Assembly (NCBI GenBank): GCA_017962105.1
Contig: JAGCVY010000086.1
Location: 40,190 to 104,189, forward strand
Direction: 5' to 3'
DNA: 64,000 nucleotides
Source: Lachnospiraceae bacterium
GTDB taxonomy: Bacteria; Bacillota; Clostridia; Lachnospirales; Lachnospiraceae
Below are positions 34,828 to 43,612 of this stretch, piece after piece. The notes under the pieces were generated by a model that made no database searches, had not been told where the DNA came from, and saw nothing but the letters and a program-made list of their open reading frames with translations. The stretch's first letter is position 1. Each line of letters begins with the position of its first letter. A program made the translations under genes and the position numbers.

Positions 34828-35570
34828 AGCTCGTCCTCCTCCGGCCGCTCCTCCAGCAGCCGCTTCAGCATCTGATCCCGGTTCTCCAGGAACAGCTTCG
34901 TGACCTGATAGCTGTCCGTCTCCTCGTAGGAAACCGGGTGGACCGGACCGTTGTCAAAGCTTAAGATCTGCGCATCCGGGATCCCCAGAAGGATCGGCGA
35001 ATGCGTCACGATAATGAACTGGCCGCCCTCCTTCACGCTCCGCGCGATCTCGCACAGAAGCGTCAGCTGCCGCTGCGGCGACAGCGCAGCCTCGGGCTCG
35101 TCCAGAAGATACAGCCCTCTCCCGCGGAACTGGGTCTGTGCAAGGGCAAGGAAGCTCTCGCCGTGGGAGCGCTCGTGGTAATACTGCGGTCTCCCGCCGA
35201 TCTCGTGGCTGTACCGGTCCTCGGCGGTGGCCACATTATAGAAGCTCTCCGCGCGCAGGAAATACCCCCAGCCAGGCTTTCCGGTGCCCTTCACAAGCGT
35301 CATGGCCCGGCACAGCTCCGAGTGGGAATCGTAAGTGGAAAAGCGGTAGTTTCTCGTCCCGCCTTCGGGGTTGAAGCCGTAGCACACGGCGATGGCCTCG
35401 AGAAGCGTGGATTTGCCGCTGCCGTTCTCTCCCACGAAGAACGTCACCCCGCCGGAGAATTCCATGTCGCGCATCCCCGCGATCGCCGGGATTTGCCGAA
35501 GGTAGCTCTCCTCGTCAATCTCCTCCCAGTCGATGCGAAGCCCGCGGAGGAGCAGATTCATCTTATCCAT
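34824..35570 (-). CDS. AAA/ABC-type ATPase (COG3910-like)
   Basis: 248 residues. Walker A GENGSGKST near residue 49, signature-like SHGESFLAL, Walker B GLYLLDEPEAALS and switch His in IVTHSPILLG. This order matches small predicted ATPases related to RecF/SMC-type proteins with no membrane partner. Role unknown; related proteins appear in defence and repair settings but also as housekeeping genes. It ends in ATGA overlap with the oxidoreductase-macrodomain gene, implying coupled translation. The start is uncertain by three codons. Confidence 0.8.
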   Translation of the reverse strand: MDKMNLLLRGLRIDWEEIDEESYLRQIPAIAGMRDMEFSGGVTFFVGENGSGKSTLLEAIAVCYGFNPEGGTRNYRFSTYDSHSELCRAMTLVKGTGKPGWGYFLRAESFYNVATAEDRYSHEIGGRPQYYHERSHGESFLALAQTQFRGRGLYLLDEPEAALSPQRQLTLLCEIARSVKEGGQFIIVTHSPILLGIPDAQILSFDNGPVHPVSYEETDSYQVTKLFLENRDQMLKRLLEERPEEDEL

Positions 35571-35589
35571 CAATTCAGAACCCTCTGTC

Positions 35590-36057
35590 TTATGTCTCAA
35601 AGATCAATATACAGATCACCACGCTGATAAGCACGAAAATGCCCATCGTAAGCACCGGTCTCTGTGCAAACCAGTTAAAGATCCGCAGGAAGAGATTCGG
35701 TTCCGATTTCTCGACCAGCCTTGGCTGTCGGCATCGTTGGCAGATTCCGCCGTACTCACCGAGTTTTCCCTCGTTGACCGCACCGCATTCCTCACATGTC
35801 CAGGTCGTTCGGTTTGTATCCGGATCGTCCAGGGTCGTCCGGTCGCGGCGGTACTCGCCGCAGCATTTGCAGACGGAGCCGGTGTTTCGGATACCGCAAT
35901 GGTACCATTCTGTCACCCGCCCGAATTCGTTAACCTCCGGTTCTTCTACGGAAAATGCATGCTTCTCCATCGATTGCCCCGTGGCGGTATCAATATAATC
36001 GTCGCCGGCAGCTTCTATAACAGATCCCACAGCATCAAAAACGTCACCCAGATCCAT
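35590..36057 (-). CDS. Zinc-ribbon protein with C-terminal membrane anchor, copy 1
   Basis: 155 residues starting MDLGDVFDAVGS. A conserved core EFGRVTEWYHCGIRNTG, then CKCCGEYRRDRTTLDDPD, then CEEC...CQRC forms paired Cys sites; one helix lies near the C-terminus (about 133-152). Paralogue of the gene at 37320-37796, with almost identical N-terminus and core. Likely cytoplasmic with a tail anchor. No known family recognised. Start after AAGGAGGTAGGGT. Confidence 0.65.
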   Translation of the reverse strand: MDLGDVFDAVGSVIEAAGDDYIDTATGQSMEKHAFSVEEPEVNEFGRVTEWYHCGIRNTGSVCKCCGEYRRDRTTLDDPDTNRTTWTCEECGAVNEGKLGEYGGICQRCRQPRLVEKSEPNLFLRIFNWFAQRPVLTMGIFVLISVVICILIFET

Positions 36058-36070
36058 ACCCTACCTCCTT

Positions 36071-36250
36071 CTACAGCGGCTTCCCGTCCACAAACCACCG
36101 GCCGTTGTGCAGGTAAACATAGAGCACTTCGCGCTCGGTGTAATCATCATCGTCCTCCACGTCAAAACCCCACTCGATATACGCGACATAGATCGTCACG
36201 CCCGGATCCGCCGGCTCGGGGCGGTTGTTCTCACGGATGGTGTAAGCCAT
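36071..36250 (-). CDS. 59-residue acidic protein, unknown
   Basis: ATG at 36248-36250, TAG at 36071-36073. It starts MAYTIRENNRPEPADPG and contains FDVEDDDDYTEREV; it ends VYLHNGRWFVDGKPL. The ribosome site is weak (AAAGAG). It sits snugly between the flanking genes of the same strand with 13- and 20-base gaps, which favours a real gene. No family recognised. Confidence 0.5.
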   Translation of the reverse strand: MAYTIRENNRPEPADPGVTIYVAYIEWGFDVEDDDDYTEREVLYVYLHNGRWFVDGKPL

Positions 36251-36270
36251 TTTCGTGCTCTTTGGAAATT

Positions 36271-37278
36271 TTATGGTTCAATCCGGTTCAACTGCAGATC
36301 GTAATACCGCAGATCCTTGTAATATGCATCCGTGCCTGCCACATAACTCACCGTCAGATGATCCACCCACTCTGTGGTCTCTCCATACCACGATAGGAGA
36401 ACGTCGGAGCGGGTGATCCGCCAACACTTGATTCCTTCTTCCGCATAGAACTTCGCCTCGGAAATCCCCGCTGTGACAAACCATTGAAGGAGGTCTTTTT
36501 CCATCGCTTCGAAGTCTGCATCACCCAATCGGAAAATGATCTTCAGATGACTCCGCCAGGTGGACTCACAGTAGGTCTCCAGCCCCTTAAGGTCCAGAGG
36601 ATCCACCGTGTCAGACTTTTTCACCTTGGCAATGTAATCCTGCACCGCCTCGGAAGGAACAGGCGTATCGAGGTTATCGACGCTCAGATTGATTGGCAGC
36701 ATATCCGACAGGAACAGATTCTCCTACCCGGCCAGGATCGGCAGGGATACATATTCCCCACGGCCCGGATAGATCTTTACGTATCGGACGGGCAGGTAGG
36801 TTTCCCAGCCGATCTTCAGATCGATCGTCCGAAATTTTCCCGGTGTGTCGTACTCATTTTCCGGAGTTGCCACATGGAGCGAACACCCCTTCAGTGAGTA
36901 GCACAGATGGTTCAGTATCTGCTCCTTCGTCTCCCTCGGCAGATCGCCCACAAAAAGGTCCGCACCGCCCTCATATCCTTCCCCACACAGGAGGAAAGGG
37001 ATATTCCGGTCGTTCCGAAGGAAAGTCCCTTCCAACGCATAAAGACAATCGCAGTGATCAATGGAAACGGAAGCCGGGATCGCCACGACCTGCGGATCCA
37101 CCAGCAGCTTCGCGTCAGGCTCATACTTCGCCAGGAGTTTCTCGAGATACTTGCGTCCCTGTTTGACATATTCCTGCCGGAATTCACTCACCCGTTCTTC
37201 CTGGGTCTGCTGTTTACATCCCCACACACAGGCAGCAATCGCCGCTAAAACAACAATCATCAATAATTTCTTCATCAT
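36271..37278 (-). pseudogene. Lipoprotein gene split by an in-frame TAG
   Basis: The first part (37278-36724) has a lipobox-like VWGC near residue 21 and 184 residues ending VSLPILAG. TAG at 36724-36726 stops it, and the same frame continues without a gap as ENLFLSDMLPINLSVDN for about 150 more residues to 36271. The second part has no signal peptide and no convincing ribosome site, so I read the two as one gene with a nonsense mutation. Alternatively the second half starts on its own at 36702. Family unknown. Confidence 0.5.
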
Positions 37279-37319
37279 TCGTTCTCCCCCGAATCTTTCG
37301 TAATAATTTCTCCCTAAGC

Positions 37320-37796
37320 TTATTTCTCAATAAGCCACATCACAACAACGAGCACGATCAGGAAAATAGCCCAAGCGACCGCAATGGGCCACTTCCTCCG
37401 CAGGAACCAGATATAAATCCTGCGAAGCAGGCCCGGCTTCGGTCTCTCCACCGTAACATCACTCCGGCGAGGCTGCCCGCACCGTTCGCACACTTCCCCC
37501 ACGGTGTTAATCCCGCACTCCGGACATTTCCAGTACGGAATCCTCTTCCCGGAATCCGGATCGTCCAAAACCGTGCGGTCGCGGCGGTACTCGCCGCAGC
37601 ATTTGCATACGGAACCGGTGTTCCGAACGCCGCAATGATACCATTCCGTCATCCGCCCGAATTCATTTACCTCCGGTTCCGCCATGGGAAGCTTATGTTC
37701 CTCCGCAGTCCCTTCCGAGAGAGGAGCATCCCCCTCCGGGCCGTCCATGGCCTCGCAAAATGATCCCACAGCATCAAAAACGTCACCTAAATCCAT
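37320..37796 (-). CDS. Zinc-ribbon protein with C-terminal membrane anchor, copy 2
   Basis: 158 residues, paralogue of the gene at 35590-36057: the same MDLGDVFDAVGS start, the core EFGRMTEWYHCGVRNTG with CKCCGEYRRDRTVLDDPD, then CPEC...CERC, and a C-terminal helix (about 134-154). Start at the second ATG, after AAGGGGGTGAAATGT. The two copies bracket the small protein and the split lipoprotein, which points to duplication of a unit. Function unknown. Confidence 0.65.
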   Translation of the reverse strand: MDLGDVFDAVGSFCEAMDGPEGDAPLSEGTAEEHKLPMAEPEVNEFGRMTEWYHCGVRNTGSVCKCCGEYRRDRTVLDDPDSGKRIPYWKCPECGINTVGEVCERCGQPRRSDVTVERPKPGLLRRIYIWFLRRKWPIAVAWAIFLIVLVVVMWLIEK

Positions 37797-37850
37797 ACAT
37801 TTCACCCCCTTTCATTATTCATTATACCACCCGGTCCTACAGCGGCCGGA

Positions 37851-38891
37851 TTAAAAGCATCTCTGCTTTCTCTCTTTCTTACAGGTCTCGATATTTCCGC
37901 AGCGGTAGCAAAGCTCATTGTCGCACATGCCGTCGTTCTCAAAGCAGGAAAGAATGTTGCCAACCGTCGTCTCGGCAATGTTTCCGAGGGCCTCCTCGGT
38001 CAGGAACGCCTGGTGCGACGTGACGATAACGTTGGGCATGGACAGAAGGCGGGCCAAAAGCTCATCGTTTAGGATGTGACCCGAACGGTCCTCAAAGAAG
38101 ATATCCGCTTCCTCCTCGTAAACGTCGAGGCAGGCGGCACCGATCTTCCGAGCCTTGATCCCTTCCAGAAGCGCTTCCGCATCGATCAAGGCACCGCGGG
38201 AGGTGTTTAAGATGACAACGCCCTTCTTCATCCGTGCGATCGCGTCGGCAGAGATCATATGTCTCGTCTGCTCCGTCAGAGGGCAGTGCAGCGAGATGAT
38301 ATCGCTTCTCTCCAGCAGTTCCTCCAGCGGTACGTATTCAATGTCGCTATCTACCGCCGGAAATGCGTCATACGCGATCACATTCATGCCGAACCCCCGG
38401 CAAATTCCGAGGAAAATCCGGCCGATCTTGCCGGTACCGATGATCCCGGCCGTTTTTCCGTGGAGGTCAAAGCCGGTCAGACCATTTAACGAAAAATTAA
38501 AATCCCTCGTCCGGTTGTACGCCTTATGAATGCGCCGTACCGAGGTAAGCAGCAGGGCCGCAGCGTGCTCCGCCACCGCATAGGGCGAGTACGCGGGAAC
38601 GTGCACCACATGGATCTTGCCGTACGCCTTCTCAACGTCCACGTTGTTGTAGCCCGCGCACCGAAGCGCAATCAGACGGACGCCGTACTCGTACAGCTTG
38701 TCGATTACCTTAGCATTCACGGTATCATTGACGAAAACGCACACCGCATCGAACCCTTTCGCGAGGTCCGCCGTGTCTTCCGTCAGCTTCGTCTCAAGGA
38801 ACTTGAACTCCACCTTCGGATTCCCCTCCGCCACCTTTGTAAAGGATTGGATGTCGTATTCCTTCGCGTCGAAAAATGCAACCTTGATCAT
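37851..38891 (-). CDS. ldhA: D-lactate dehydrogenase (D-2-hydroxyacid dehydrogenase)
   Basis: 346 residues. NAD-binding GTGKIG at 152-157; catalytic R232 in NTSRGALID, a Glu in the LDVYEEE segment, and H293 in TSHQAFLT. It reduces pyruvate to D-lactate in fermentation. The last 25 residues form a Cys-rich tail with six cysteines (CDNELCYRCG then CKKERKQRC), beyond the catalytic fold, which might bind metal or sense redox state. Start after AAGGGGGCATAAA. Confidence 0.92.
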   Translation of the reverse strand: MIKVAFFDAKEYDIQSFTKVAEGNPKVEFKFLETKLTEDTADLAKGFDAVCVFVNDTVNAKVIDKLYEYGVRLIALRCAGYNNVDVEKAYGKIHVVHVPAYSPYAVAEHAAALLLTSVRRIHKAYNRTRDFNFSLNGLTGFDLHGKTAGIIGTGKIGRIFLGICRGFGMNVIAYDAFPAVDSDIEYVPLEELLERSDIISLHCPLTEQTRHMISADAIARMKKGVVILNTSRGALIDAEALLEGIKARKIGAACLDVYEEEADIFFEDRSGHILNDELLARLLSMPNVIVTSHQAFLTEEALGNIAETTVGNILSCFENDGMCDNELCYRCGNIETCKKERKQRCF

Positions 38892-38904
38892 TTTATGCCC
38901 CCTT

Positions 38905-39423
38905 CTAAATTGTCTCGTACACCACTCCTAGTGCCTTCAGTTTCTCCCTCTTCTTCTGCACCTTCGCCTCCGGGAACCGCCGCCCGATGCAGTTCTCAAG
39001 CATCACCACGCGCGCCCCGGTCTTCACCGCTCCCCCGGCGGTGGCACCGACGCACCCGCACTCGTCCAACCCGCAGAGGACTACCTCATCATAATTCTGT
39101 TTTTTCATATGCTTGCGAAACCGCTTCGCCGTGTAGGTGTTGGAAAGGTTCTTCTCAAAATACAGTTCCGACACCACCGAAAGCCCGTCATACAACTTCG
39201 CCCCCTCGGACCCCCGGATGGAAAATCCGATGAACCACCGGTTGGTGGCAATGTTCGGAAGGATGTGCGCGATATAGATTACATCGTGCCCCTCACTTTG
39301 GAACAACTCAATCGCCCGGTTCACATTCCCGACCAGTTCTTTCGTGTCATATGAAAACATCGGTTTCCGCTGCTCCCACAGATAGTCGTTTTGCATATCA
39401 ATGACCAGGAGGGCTTTCTTCAT
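38905..39423 (-). CDS. Isochorismatase-family cysteine hydrolase
   Basis: 172 residues. The catalytic triad D9 (LVIDMQNDY), K91 (FEKNLSNTYT) and C124 (ECGCVGATAGGA) is intact. Family members include nicotinamidases, carbamoylases and isochorismatases. The substrate here is not clear, and no metal-ligand pattern typical of nicotinamidase stands out. Its start overlaps the stop of the upstream membrane protein gene by 4 bases. Confidence 0.88.
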   Translation of the reverse strand: MKKALLVIDMQNDYLWEQRKPMFSYDTKELVGNVNRAIELFQSEGHDVIYIAHILPNIATNRWFIGFSIRGSEGAKLYDGLSVVSELYFEKNLSNTYTAKRFRKHMKKQNYDEVVLCGLDECGCVGATAGGAVKTGARVVMLENCIGRRFPEAKVQKKREKLKALGVVYETI

Positions 39424-39737
39424 AGTCCGTCTGACTCCTTATCTTTCTTATCTTCTTTCGGCTTATTCCGCCGCTCGTATATGAGCACCATGTAAAGGAA
39501 CTCCCAAAAAGTATAATCCAGCACACTCGACAAAGCAAGCCACTTGCAGGGCGAGATGAGCCCCGCAATCAGCAAGTGAATCCCGCCGAGAAACGGTATC
39601 CCCGAAACATGACGGTCCTCCCCTCTGGCCTGAATCTTCTTCGATTCGACGTTTGCCATAATGTTGATAAAGATATACAAAATTCCGATCCCGCCGAGAA
39701 TCGCGGGAAATACCCACGGATGTTGTTTTACCCACAT
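39420..39737 (-). CDS. Small membrane protein, unknown
   Basis: 105 residues from the ATG after GGAAGGGCGCACATC; a GTG at 39785 would add 16 residues but has no spaced ribosome site. Three hydrophobic stretches follow: VFPAILGGIGILYIFINI, then FLGGIHLLIAGLISPCKWLA, then DYTFWEFLYMVLIY. The tail is charged (KPKEDKKDKESDG). Overlap with the hydrolase gene suggests coupled expression. No family recognised. Confidence 0.5.
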   Translation of the reverse strand: MWVKQHPWVFPAILGGIGILYIFINIMANVESKKIQARGEDRHVSGIPFLGGIHLLIAGLISPCKWLALSSVLDYTFWEFLYMVLIYERRNKPKEDKKDKESDGL

Positions 39738-39797
39738 GATGTGCGCCCTTCCGTCCTTCTCTCTCTTTACTTCTTCCGGGTTCACCCCGCTGACGCA

Positions 39798-39992
39798 TCA
39801 ATCATCGAAAAATGCATCAATCGCTTCCATCTCGTCCACCCAGCCCAGGTCCCCCTTGCTGCCGCGCATGGTGCACCTGCAGTTCGGACAGGTTTTCTTC
39901 GGTTTCGCGACCGTATTTCCGCAGTTGGAGCACTCGTACTCGTCGCTGTGGAAGACGTGGGTGTGACAGATCCAGTGTGCTGATTTCTTCAT
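39798..39992 (-). CDS. Small zinc-ribbon protein
   Basis: 64 residues. The N-terminus MKKSAHWICHTHVFHSDEY is followed by the zinc ribbon CSNCG...CPNC. Small proteins of this pattern occur widely in Clostridia without known function. Start at the internal ATG after AGGTGATCACC. It is the first of a short minus-strand run leading to the membrane protein and the cysteine hydrolase. Confidence 0.6.
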   Translation of the reverse strand: MKKSAHWICHTHVFHSDEYECSNCGNTVAKPKKTCPNCRCTMRGSKGDLGWVDEMEAIDAFFDD

Positions 39993-40118
39993 GGTGATCA
40001 CCTGTTGCCAAGCCATTCTACTTGTGTAGAATGCTGTTTGATTACGCCTTTGTTACCTTTTTGTTCGTTCCATACAGCTCTTTCGTTCTTCTATAATGTC
40101 AGAATACTGATTGATTAA

Positions 40119-41378
40119 CTATTTTTCATTTGCAGTAAGCTTACCAAAAACATTTCTTCTGTGATAATCCAGAAATCTTCTATTTCCATCAGATAAATCA
40201 ATCAACATGTTCTCATTCACATTCATAAAAATCCGATTTTCTTCACTCAAGTTGTCTGATATCAATATTTTTCCATCATTGTCAAAGGAAATCAGCCCCA
40301 TATCAAACAGTTTGTCATGATTAGGGCACAATAGGAAACCATTATTGTGGTCAAGTTTCTCATTTGGCTCAGCCTCTGCCCAAGGCTTTATATGGCTTGC
40401 AATGAGCAATTTGGGATCTGTAACTCCACACAAGCAACACTTTCCATATTTCCTTATCAGGGTATCCCTAAAAACTCCTTGATTTACCCTGACCTTGACA
40501 AAGGCTTCTCTTTCAGCGCCATTTATGTTCAGATCGTTGATTTCTTGATCAATGGATTGAATAGTCCGAATTCTCTCCTCTTCCTGTTTCCCTTGATTTA
40601 ATGAAGGTGTATAGTATTCAATGTTGATATCCTTCGGGGTCTTTCCTCTGTTGGTCCAGTTTTCCTCAGCAGCATCACACGGACCCATTTCATCTGTCCA
40701 TCCAAATTGATTTTCAAAAATCTTGTTAAACACCATATTGTTGATGTCGCATCTCCGTATAAACAAAGATATCTCACCGATATTCTGAAACCTCTTATTC
40801 AGACTTTTTCCATGATCGGGAAGTCCTAATATCTCAGTCGCTCTAGAAAGTGTATCACTCCCATACATTCCAGGGAAAAAGTAAGGAAAGAACATTTGAT
40901 AATATTTCAGAATCCACATATACACGGAATAGGAAGGTGTCTTCAAACGATTACAGAGTTCAGCATAGTCTTGAACCGTATTTAGTTTCCAATTTGAAAT
41001 AACATCTACACACTCGACAAGTCTGTCTCGTACCTGTTCAGCATAGTTCACAGCTTCTTCTCTAGTTACTTCCAATGGATAAGCAGTTTTGGGGTTATAT
41101 GTCCAAGTGTCTCCCATGGGGTAAATAATACCTGTATATTTCACTCTAGCTGTTGACCCAAAGGGCTTATACTCTTCTGAATGGTTAAGCAACCAACGCA
41201 TAGAGTTGCCTTCGCCAAACATTTCGCTGAGTAACACCTCCCCGTCCATTACCGCTAATTTCTCCGGTGAGTACTTTTCCACAAATTCAGCTCGCTTGTC
41301 TTCTATATACTGCTGATATCGCTGAATCTCCTCTGATAAAGACATTTGATGAAACCAATCTGAACTTCCCACACCCAT
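40119..41378 (-). CDS. HNH-family endonuclease, probable restriction-type
   Basis: 419 residues. The C-terminal third is an HNH_2-type nuclease: CCLCGVTDP, LIASHIKPWAEAEPNEKL, DHNNGFLLCPNHDKLFD. The N-terminal 230 residues are of unknown fold and could be a target-recognition domain. No methyltransferase is adjacent. It might cut modified DNA (type IV-like), act alone, or be a remnant of a larger system. The AT-rich sequence differs from the GC-rich genes to its left. Start after GGAGGCACTTGAAAT. Confidence 0.85.
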   Translation of the reverse strand: MGVGSSDWFHQMSLSEEIQRYQQYIEDKRAEFVEKYSPEKLAVMDGEVLLSEMFGEGNSMRWLLNHSEEYKPFGSTARVKYTGIIYPMGDTWTYNPKTAYPLEVTREEAVNYAEQVRDRLVECVDVISNWKLNTVQDYAELCNRLKTPSYSVYMWILKYYQMFFPYFFPGMYGSDTLSRATEILGLPDHGKSLNKRFQNIGEISLFIRRCDINNMVFNKIFENQFGWTDEMGPCDAAEENWTNRGKTPKDINIEYYTPSLNQGKQEEERIRTIQSIDQEINDLNINGAEREAFVKVRVNQGVFRDTLIRKYGKCCLCGVTDPKLLIASHIKPWAEAEPNEKLDHNNGFLLCPNHDKLFDMGLISFDNDGKILISDNLSEENRIFMNVNENMLIDLSDGNRRFLDYHRRNVFGKLTANEK

Positions 41379-41616
41379 ATTTCAAGTGCCTCCTGGACCC
41401 CAAACAATAGTAACTATACTTCTATTTCATAGTATATAATTCAAACGTACTTCGTGTCATCTGTCTATACCTGCTATTATACACGTTTTAAGGAAATAAT
41501 AACAGTTTGTTTTCTCAACATTTACGTTTCCTCGGTTATACCTGACAATTCAACTTCAAAAGCAATTTCAATGCCCAAAGAGCCGCCACACCATGCATCC
41601 CTAAATTGTTAGAACA

Positions 41617-41663
41617 TAAAAAAACAGCACTTGTGACAAGATATCTTGCATGCAAGGTGCTGT
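41617..41663 (-). terminator. Hairpin with T-run, no obvious upstream gene
   Basis: ACAGCAC (41624-41630) pairs with GTGCTGT (41657-41663), and an inner CAAGATATCTTG can also fold. A T7 run follows on the minus strand. No minus-strand gene lies just upstream, so it may be left over from a deletion or may shield the HNH gene from readthrough. Confidence 0.5.
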
Positions 41664-41697
41664 ATTATATAGGACAACAAATTGCCCTTTCTGTTCA

Positions 41698-41726
41698 TTG
41701 TCTCATATATAATTCCCTGTTATACT
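41698..41726 (+). promoter_or_regulatory. Promoter of the lipoprotein/K+ channel genes
   Basis: TTGTCT (41698-41703), 17 bases, TATACT (41721-41726), about 32 bases before the start codon. Confidence 0.55.
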
Positions 41727-41757
41727 ATTACCACAAAACTAAAGGGAGGCAACACAT

Positions 41758-42797
41758 ATGAGAACGATACATTCAAAACTGAAGCTAACAGTCCTTCTTT
41801 GTTGTATTCTCCTTCTATCTTATGTGGCTGCGAAGGTTTAGAGGATTTTGGCCGAAGTATGCCTTCCGACAATACCAATCAGGAAGATACTGTGACCGCA
41901 CCCGTTCAGGTCACGCCCACAAGTGAGCCATCTTCTCCTACTGCCACACCGATACCTCCAACAGACATTCCTATTCCTGACGAACAAAAAGCACCGGAAA
42001 ATCCTACGAATACACCGACAAGCAGCCCGACTCCTATTCCGACGGATACCCCGACACCGACGATAACACCGGCTCCAACCAATACGCCTACTCCAACTAA
42101 CACTCCTGTCCCGACAAGCACTCCGACACCTGAGCCGACAAATACTCCTACTCCAAAACCCACAAGTACACCCACGCCAAAGCCTACAAATACACCAACT
42201 TCAACAGCAACGTTGGACTATACCTCGAACAACCTCGAAAAGGCTAAGGCAGGAAAAGAAGGCTATTTCGCATATGTAAGCGATGACAATGATACCGTCA
42301 AAGAATACCTGTTTATTGACTTTGATGAAGGGGTTGTCTGCATTGTCGACTATGATACCAAGCATCGAGATGAGAGTTTCGGTTTTGTCCTTAAACTTGT
42401 TAGCGGGAACCTGAACTCGGGTGTGAAGGCAAATGGATACACTGAAGCCGGTAATTTCAATTTCAACTTCAAATTCAAAAAGAAAAATGATCCTTCGAGA
42501 GTTGTTGGATCTAACGATGAAGGCTTTTATCTCGAGTATATTCCCACGAATTATGATAAAGCCTTTGACTTGATTGGAAATCTTGATGTTTATGACGTAA
42601 GCGACCCCAAGCATACAGCCCAAAACACACCTACTCCAACGTCATCAAGATCAAGTGGCGATTCCAGAGAAGTATATATTACTGCCATAGGGGAATGTTA
42701 CCACTTTAAGGCTTCTTGTGTTCGAAACCCTATCCCGACAACTTTGGAAAATGCCAAGTCGATGGGATACCGACCATGTTCAAAGTGTGCAAAGTAA
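41758..42797 (+). pseudogene. Lipoprotein gene frameshifted in its signal peptide
   Basis: ATG at 41758 follows AAAGGGAGGC and encodes MRTIHSKLKLTVLLCCILLL, a good lipoprotein signal, but that frame stops at TAG soon after. The frame that reads on gives the expected lipobox ILCGCEGLEDFG. One base appears lost between the two near 41820. Beyond lies a Pro/Thr linker (TPTPTNTP-like units), a central domain, and a C-terminal Ada-like metal-binding motif (CYHFKASC...PCSKC). If the shift is real the lipoprotein is off or phase-switched. A sequencing error is also possible. Confidence 0.6.
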
Positions 42798-42835
42798 ACC
42801 AATAACCACAAAACAAAATTCGGAGGCTCTAACCC

Positions 42836-43612
42836 ATGAGTCGCAAACGCATATATGAAATAATAGAAAAATCCGAGGGAAACGATATCCCCAGCGCCAT
42901 CTATGACTACTCCATGATAGTGGTGATAATCGCCAGTCTGGTTCCACTTGCCTTCAAGGTGGATACCCCCACTCTTAAGATTGTAGACAGGGTAACTGTA
43001 TCGGTTTTCATTCTGGATTATTTACTGCGTTGGTTAACAGCAGACTATAAGTTCTCTGAAAGAAGCTGGAAATCATTTGCCCGATACCCGTTTTCCATGA
43101 TGGCGATCATCGACCTGCTCTCCATACTACCGTCGCTTACAGTAATTAACAGTGGATTCAAGGTATTGCGCGTGCTTCGTATGATACGCGCATTGCGTGT
43201 ACTCCGTGTCTTTAAAGCCATGCGATACTCCAAAAGCTTTGAAATTATCGGAAACGTCCTCCACGCGAGCAAGGACTCATTAATTGCCGTATGCTGCCTT
43301 GCGGGTGGCTATATCCTGGTTTCGGCTTTAATAATCTTCAATGTGGAACCGGACTCGTTCCGAAGATTCTTTGATGCAATGTATTGGGCAACCGTTTCGT
43401 TAACCACCGTTGGTTATGGAGACATCTATCCGGTTTCAACCATTGGAAGAGTAATCACAATGATTTCATCAATCTTCGGCATTGCAATTGTTGCTCTGCC
43501 TGCCGGCATTATCACAGCGGGTTATATGACAGAGATTGAGAAAATCAACCATAAGCAAGATACAGATTCTTCTTCCACTGAAGCCGTTACTTCTACGTCA
43601 TTGGAGGATTAA
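42836..43612 (+). CDS. Voltage-gated-type potassium channel
   Basis: 258 residues with six helices. S4 carries regularly spaced arginines (FKVLRVLRMIRALRVLRVFK), and the pore has the selectivity filter TTVGYGD near residue 193. It conducts K+ across the membrane. Start after GGAGGCTCTAACCC, 38 bases after the lipoprotein frame, so probably in the same transcript. Confidence 0.93.
   Translation: MSRKRIYEIIEKSEGNDIPSAIYDYSMIVVIIASLVPLAFKVDTPTLKIVDRVTVSVFILDYLLRWLTADYKFSERSWKSFARYPFSMMAIIDLLSILPSLTVINSGFKVLRVLRMIRALRVLRVFKAMRYSKSFEIIGNVLHASKDSLIAVCCLAGGYILVSALIIFNVEPDSFRRFFDAMYWATVSLTTVGYGDIYPVSTIGRVITMISSIFGIAIVALPAGIITAGYMTEIEKINHKQDTDSSSTEAVTSTSLED

Larger units (their letters stand above)
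41379..41757. other. 379-bp AT-rich divergent intergenic region
   Basis: It separates the HNH gene from the lipoprotein gene. It holds a strong hairpin at 41617-41663 and a promoter at 41698-41726. Nothing else recognisable. Confidence 0.6.
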
